Below are positions 59,892 through 64,000 of a stretch of DNA of 64,000 nucleotides, one piece after another. A program made the translations under genes and the position numbers. The DNA comes from Branchiostoma floridae (taxonomy: Eukaryota; Chordata; Leptocardii; Amphioxiformes; Branchiostomatidae), in the NCBI RefSeq assembly GCF_000003815.2, contig NC_049983.1:22717552-22781551 (forward strand), read 5' to 3'. The first letter of the stretch is position 1, and each line of letters opens with the position of its first letter. A model generated the notes under the pieces. The model saw nothing but the letters and a program-made list of their open reading frames with translations. It was not told where the DNA came from and made no database searches.

Positions 59892-60524
59892 TTATCTCCT
59901 CTTCTTGGACTCCTTCCCCTTGCCCTTCCGACCGCTGCTCGCTGCTGGTGGGGCTACACTTTCGTGTCTCCCTCCTCCTGGTTTGGACCCGTTCTGGAGC
60001 TCTTCTACTGGCTCCTGTCAGGAAATTTGCACATGTTATTGTAACACTAATCAGTGATATGATATTATGCCAATAATTTCTGATCATGATGATGGTGATG
60101 GTTTGGCTATCCTCTTCTTCTTCTTCTTTGGGGGTCACAATCATGCTCTCTTTATGAGTGACCCGTTGTACATTTCTGTACACTACGGAAATTTTCACCT
60201 CAAACAAATTTGTATGGGAGTGTAATAACTGTGTATGATTATTATGTATTTATGTATTTATTGTAATTCGATGACACCAGTTGACTCTTTCTGCATACAT
60301 AATTTACCCCCCCCCCCTCCCAGCTAGACTGTAAACAAACAATTTGGGTGTCGCCAACTGAAAACAGACGAAGTTACCGAAATATTTACCTGTTCTTCTG
60401 CCTTCCTTGGGAGTAACACAACTGCCGCTATGGCCACCATCTGGAAAATTGCCCCAAGAAACAGCCCCCAGTGCAAAATCTTGTCAAAAAGTGTTTCTGG
60501 CGGAATTTCGACTCCGTCCGCCAT
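59892..60524 (-). CDS. MANBAL: MANBAL / UPF0239 family small membrane protein (85 aa, 2 exons)
   Basis: Exon 1 60524-60390 and exon 2 60014-59892 join in phase 0 at CAG|GTAAAT and TGACAG|GAGCC to give 85 residues, the length of human MANBAL. The sequence has ETLFDKILHWGLFLGAIFQM, one transmembrane helix (about 18-40) ending VVLLPRKAEEQ, and a hydrophilic tail ending GRKGKGKESKKRR. Human MANBAL shares LENLLRYGLFLGAIFQL and the basic KKETKKKR end. It is a single-pass membrane protein whose molecular function is unknown. The start is the ATG in AAGATGGCGGACGG, a strong Kozak context. It is divergent from the gene beginning near 60620. Confidence 0.93.
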
Positions 60525-60660
60525 CTTGGCAAAGTGGACTCTTCCATCCGTAATGCGCATGCGTAATGATAGCCAATTAGAGGTTCGATTGTTGGTCACG
60601 TGACAATTTTTAAATCGCAGTGGGAAAGCTGGAGTCAGTCGTGTTGTTGTTTCCGCATTT
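60525..60660. promoter_or_regulatory. Bidirectional promoter: NRF1, CCAAT and CLEAR-type E-box sites
   Basis: TGCGCATGCG (60554-60563) is a palindromic NRF1 motif, CCAAT lies at 60573-60577, and GTCACGTGAC (60595-60604) is the exact CLEAR/TFE-USF E-box. They sit between MANBAL (minus) and the plus-strand exon ending at 60788. Family knowledge: these motifs mark CpG-type promoters of housekeeping or lysosome-linked genes. Confidence 0.65.
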
Positions 60661-61186
60661 TGGTGAGGGTTTGTTCGCCGATTTTTACGAATTTTTGGTC
60701 AGAAATATCACTTGTAGGTTGACATTATAATCCCGAAAATAACTGTGAGGTGGCAGGAAGCCTGGAGTTGAAATTCGAGGAAAGACAGGTGAGTAAAAAG
60801 AAGATCAGACGCGAGCTTGGGCTTAGATGGCAAGAAATTTAAATTTTCACATGATTTGTTTTGCATGATGATGATTCATTGTTGTACATGTACAGAACAA
60901 TGCATACCTGCATACAATGGAAAACAAAACTCTAGGTGTCAAACCTAATCAAATATAACAGAGGTATGAAGTCGTCAACTGGTGCACTTTGTAGGTAACA
61001 GATCTAAACATCTCGCGGACTATGATACTGCATCCAGTGAGACAAGGCTTCCAGCCTGTTGTGTCCTGATCTTCTACAAAAAGTACAAGTACTGAAGTAG
61101 TGTTGTTGTTATACAACTAATTCATGTTGTTCCTCTTTTCCCCTTGTAGGACGTCAACTTTTCCCAACCATCATACCAACAGGGCC

Positions 61187-61960
61187 ATGGAGAAAAACAA
61201 GGAAGGTAAGAAGGAAAACATTGTACTTCAGATGGAGTTGTTATATAATATATGTATTTTAGCATATTATATTGATTCTTTTGCTAAAATGTGCAGAATT
61301 AATATAACTTCAAATATCAATGTTCCATTATATGAATAAAATTTGAAATATGTAACGTTAACATGTAACGTTATTACCATCTTGAAAAAAGGTTCCATAT
61401 TGGTATCTTTACATACATGAAGCTACAAAAATATTCGGGTGCCACAGACAAAAATTACATACTAGCACCAATTTTGGGTGCGCCAAGATGCACATGCACC
61501 CAGTATTTCGAGCCCTGGATACTCTCCAAGCAGAGGTAAGGCTCCGGCTGTTTTTTTTAACGTTTTTAGTCGTTTTTATCGGGCTTTCTATTTTGTCATT
61601 TTTCTTGAATTACGCCAGCCAAACTTAGGTTAGGTTTAGGTTAGGCTGTTAGGTTTTGACACAGCAAGATATAAAAAAAAAATAGAAAGCCCGATAAAAA
61701 CGACTAAAAAATCGTTTAAAAAAACAGCTGGAGCCTAACCTCTGCTTGGAGAGTAGCCCTGGACACATATGTTCTATATGGTACCACTTCAGGTTGCCAG
61801 GTGGCGATGCTGATTGACCTGGGCAGCCCAGCGATGACTGGGCCTGTGGTGACTGGGAAGGAGAACATCACAAGTACCAGCAGTGCTAAGAGCACGCCCA
61901 GCAAGAGCCCCCCTCGCAAGAGGAGCGCCCTGCAACCAGTCAATGGGGACAGGACAGAGG
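61187..61960 (+). CDS. Unidentified protein, N-terminal coding exons (gene continues past window)
   Basis: A noncoding exon ends at 60788 (AAGACAG|GTGAGT). Exon 2 starts at 61150 (CTTGTAG|GACG), carries ATG 61187 and ends 61205 (GAAG|GTAAG). Exon 3 runs 61793-61960 (CTTCAG|GTTGCC to GAGG|GTAAG). Joined in phase they read MEKNKEGCQVAMLIDLGSPA and continue to STPSKSPPRKRSALQPVNGD. This is a disordered, basic, Ser/Pro-rich N-terminus with SPPRKR, which resembles a phosphorylation or nuclear-type signal. I do not recognise the family. It shares a promoter with MANBAL. A 236-bp MITE ends 37 bases before the exon 3 acceptor. Confidence 0.5.
61520..61755. mobile_element. 236-bp MITE with 8-bp target-site duplication
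   Basis: GCCCTGGA occurs directly on both sides (61512-61519 and 61756-61763). Ends TACTCTCCAAGCAGAGGTAA and ACCTCTGCTTGGAGAGTA are inverted. The TIRs continue for ~80 bases through AGCCTGGAGC-like, AACGTTTTTAGTCGTTTTTA and GGGCTTTCTATTTT. The centre has TTAGGTTAGGTTTAGGTTAG. It is non-coding; the 8-bp TSD is hAT-like. Confidence 0.85.
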
Positions 61961-63819
61961 GTAAGTTGAATTGTTTACAGTCTGAAGCAGGGCTGTCTCC
62001 TGGACAGGACCCATCCGTCTGTCCTGGGACAGAAATTTGCTTGTTGGGCAAAAATGATTTTACCCAGTCCAATCCATCCAAAACAGGACTTGAAACTGCT
62101 GAAAATGTACTTTTATTATAGAACCATGAAAATCAACAACATATGTTCTTCCAAATAATGAATGGGATTATGGGACAGAAAATTTACTTCCCAGGAAGGA
62201 GTTTTACCTCTGGCATTGCTATTGTTTTTGATTGCGTATATGTGAGTTTGCACCAATACAAAATTCTTTTGATGGACTTGAGGTCTGGAACTAGAAGAAA
62301 CATTGCAATTTTGGACCCCCTAACAGTATTTTCAGGTACTACAGCAGTATGAAAAAATTAGTTGTCACCACCCCCTTCTTGTGGGTAATATGGACAGCTG
62401 GTTTGCCCTACAAGGTCAATGACCTCAATAATAGGCTAATTGGGACTTAAAACATTTTCTGGCAAATCTTACCTCACAGTTTTACACTTAACTTGAATGA
62501 TGAATACACTTGTTACACAATTTTTTGTTCTATAGGTGTTGTTGTTAGTCCTTCATTCAAAAACTTCAAAGATCAATGAGTCATGCTGTCGTCAGGTGGC
62601 AGTTACTAACTGAGTTAGATAGAATTTTTTTAGAAAGATAACTGCAGGCAAGTGGCATACATGAAAGGTTTCACAGTGTACATGTACAGTGGATGCTTGT
62701 CCTTCATTCTAAAAGAAGATCATTGATTGGTTAGTAGGGAACTGCAGTTTATCTGGTTGGGTAGGTCTGAAGATGGTTGTTAGATAAAATTACTGTAAAA
62801 GCATTCAAGTTTGTGGTAGAGGGATAATGAACAGTAGTGTTTGCCGTGGTTTTAAGTTCACGATAGTGCCATCAACTGTTGTCACTTACTGAAATGGGAA
62901 AATGTTTGGGGTGGTTTTGAATTTGCAGTGAAGCAGCCACTGCGAAAACCACTAACATAAAACCACAGCAAACATTTCTGCCTTTACAGTACATCATATA
63001 GTGGCAGAATATCTGCAGCCTGCAGGCAAATGTCATAAACGGTGAGAGGGGTGGCCTATAATTTACACACTTCTAATGTGCTACACAGTCTTTGGTAAAT
63101 TCAGAAGCGTGACAAACGTCTGTAATGTCTTGCGTTAATTTCAAGCACTTACTTTAATTTGGTGATGTTGAATAAGAATGGTCAAGTTACAAATTGCATG
63201 GAATTAAAACACCTGATTACACCTTACAGGAAAATGACGGTTTACTTTAAAATTAAATGTGCCTCTGTAGAGATCTACCCAAGCTTGAAATGTAGGTCCT
63301 AGAGTGAATTGAAGGTAGTTACTGAACCACTCTGTGATCATTAACTCCCTTGGGAAACTGTACTGTAGTCACTGGAGGACTAGGAGAATTCAGTATTGAA
63401 TGCCAAGTATTGTACCGTTCCACCAAACCATCAAAGAGTTGACTTTATTAAGGTTAAAAGGCATCATTGATATGGCTATTTCATTGAATAAATATGAGAA
63501 AACGAGTACAGTCTGTACATTAGTACTAGATAGCCCATGGTGGTACAGTCCACTGCCACCCCTTGATGATGTTCAGTGAATGGAACGGTCCAGGATAATT
63601 GGGGGAGCATCTCGCCTTGCATGACCAATGAGAGGCTAGACAATCCTTTCAAAACTGATCACCTTTGGGCATTCCAACCGATGGCTTTGTTGGCTGAAGC
63701 CTGTGCCATGTTGGAACACTGGGAGATGTCAGTTCATTAGGGAAGAAAAACCCGGTGCTTGGCCATGCTTCTCTGGAGTGTAGTTGGAAACCAGACCATC
63801 TTAGACATAAGGCACAGCC
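61961..63819. other. Intron or intergenic region, with CTGTAAA-family MITE
   Basis: A MITE copy lies at 62793-62989 (CTGTAAAAGCATTCAAG ... CTGCCTTTACAG, TA flanks). Otherwise I see no exon with convincing splice sites between 61961 and 63819. Confidence 0.4.
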
Positions 63820-64000
63820 ATGGAGGAGATGCTGAGCGTCTTGAAGACACACTGGGAGGATTTCAAGAGGATTGCCGGGCTGGAAGTCCTGGTCACCGAG
63901 GGGGTTGACCTGGTCCTGACCTGTATACTGGTGCTGTTTGTTTTGGGAATCGTTATAAAATCATGCGTCCTTCTTGTAAAGGGATGTGTGGTCGGAGTTC
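63820..64000 (+). CDS. Partial exon: start of a membrane protein, or alternative first exon
   Basis: The frame opens with ATG at 63820 (GCCATGGAGG, good Kozak) and stays open to the window end, 60 codons. It reads MEEMLSVLKTHWEDFKRIAG, then a strongly hydrophobic segment (VDLVLTCILVLFVLGIVI, residues 33-50), then KSCVLLVKGCVVGV. No acceptor directly precedes the ATG, so it may be an alternative first exon of the gene starting near 60620, or a separate gene. I do not recognise it. Confidence 0.45.
   Translation, partial: MEEMLSVLKTHWEDFKRIAGLEVLVTEGVDLVLTCILVLFVLGIVIKSCVLLVKGCVVGV

Overview
This window looks like nuclear DNA from a cephalochordate (amphioxus, Branchiostoma-like). The genes are intron-rich with GT-AG introns, and several chordate single-copy orthologues are recognisable (PNPLA8, SHQ1, TMBIM4, MANBAL). 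Between them lie large single-exon LRR-Ig transmembrane receptors of the kind known to be expanded in amphioxus. Small TIR elements, a LINE fragment, tRNA-like SINE remnants, microsatellites and one 100-N assembly gap (17400-17499) fill much of the rest. The species assignment is inferred from gene content.

Layout. Bases 1-2500 hold repeats only. Two tandemly duplicated LRR-Ig receptor genes with short tails lie on the minus strand at 2.8-5.3 kb (gene A) and 10.1-12.6 kb (gene B); they share flanks and a duplicated 5'-noncoding-exon/promoter block. From 16.1 to 44.5 kb the minus strand carries PNPLA8 (mitochondrial/peroxisomal calcium-independent phospholipase A2 gamma). Its ~21 kb intron between exons 5 and 6 contains three further LRR-Ig receptors on the same strand: C at 20.5-24.0, D at 27.9-29.9 and E at 34.0-37.6 kb. 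The last exon of PNPLA8 is amplified into an array of about nine copies that runs into the gap. Partial copies of its exons 6 and 7 lie nearby.

SHQ1 (H/ACA snoRNP assembly) is divergent from PNPLA8 and occupies 44.8-49.5 kb on the plus strand. It converges on TMBIM4 (a Bax-inhibitor/lifeguard family membrane protein), minus strand, 51.5-57.2 kb. The last intron of TMBIM4 is filled by about 20 tandem copies of the splice acceptor plus the first third of its last exon. MANBAL (UPF0239) is on the minus strand at 59.9-60.5 kb. It shares a compact bidirectional promoter with an unidentified plus-strand gene that runs off the window end.

The two themes worth a second look are these. First, an LRR-Ig receptor cluster is nested in a housekeeping gene. 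It is built from near-identical 48-residue (144 bp) LRR modules, and two members have cytoplasmic tails that are arrays of YxN motifs. Second, two independent genes show terminal-exon-seeded tandem arrays that could supply alternative C-termini.
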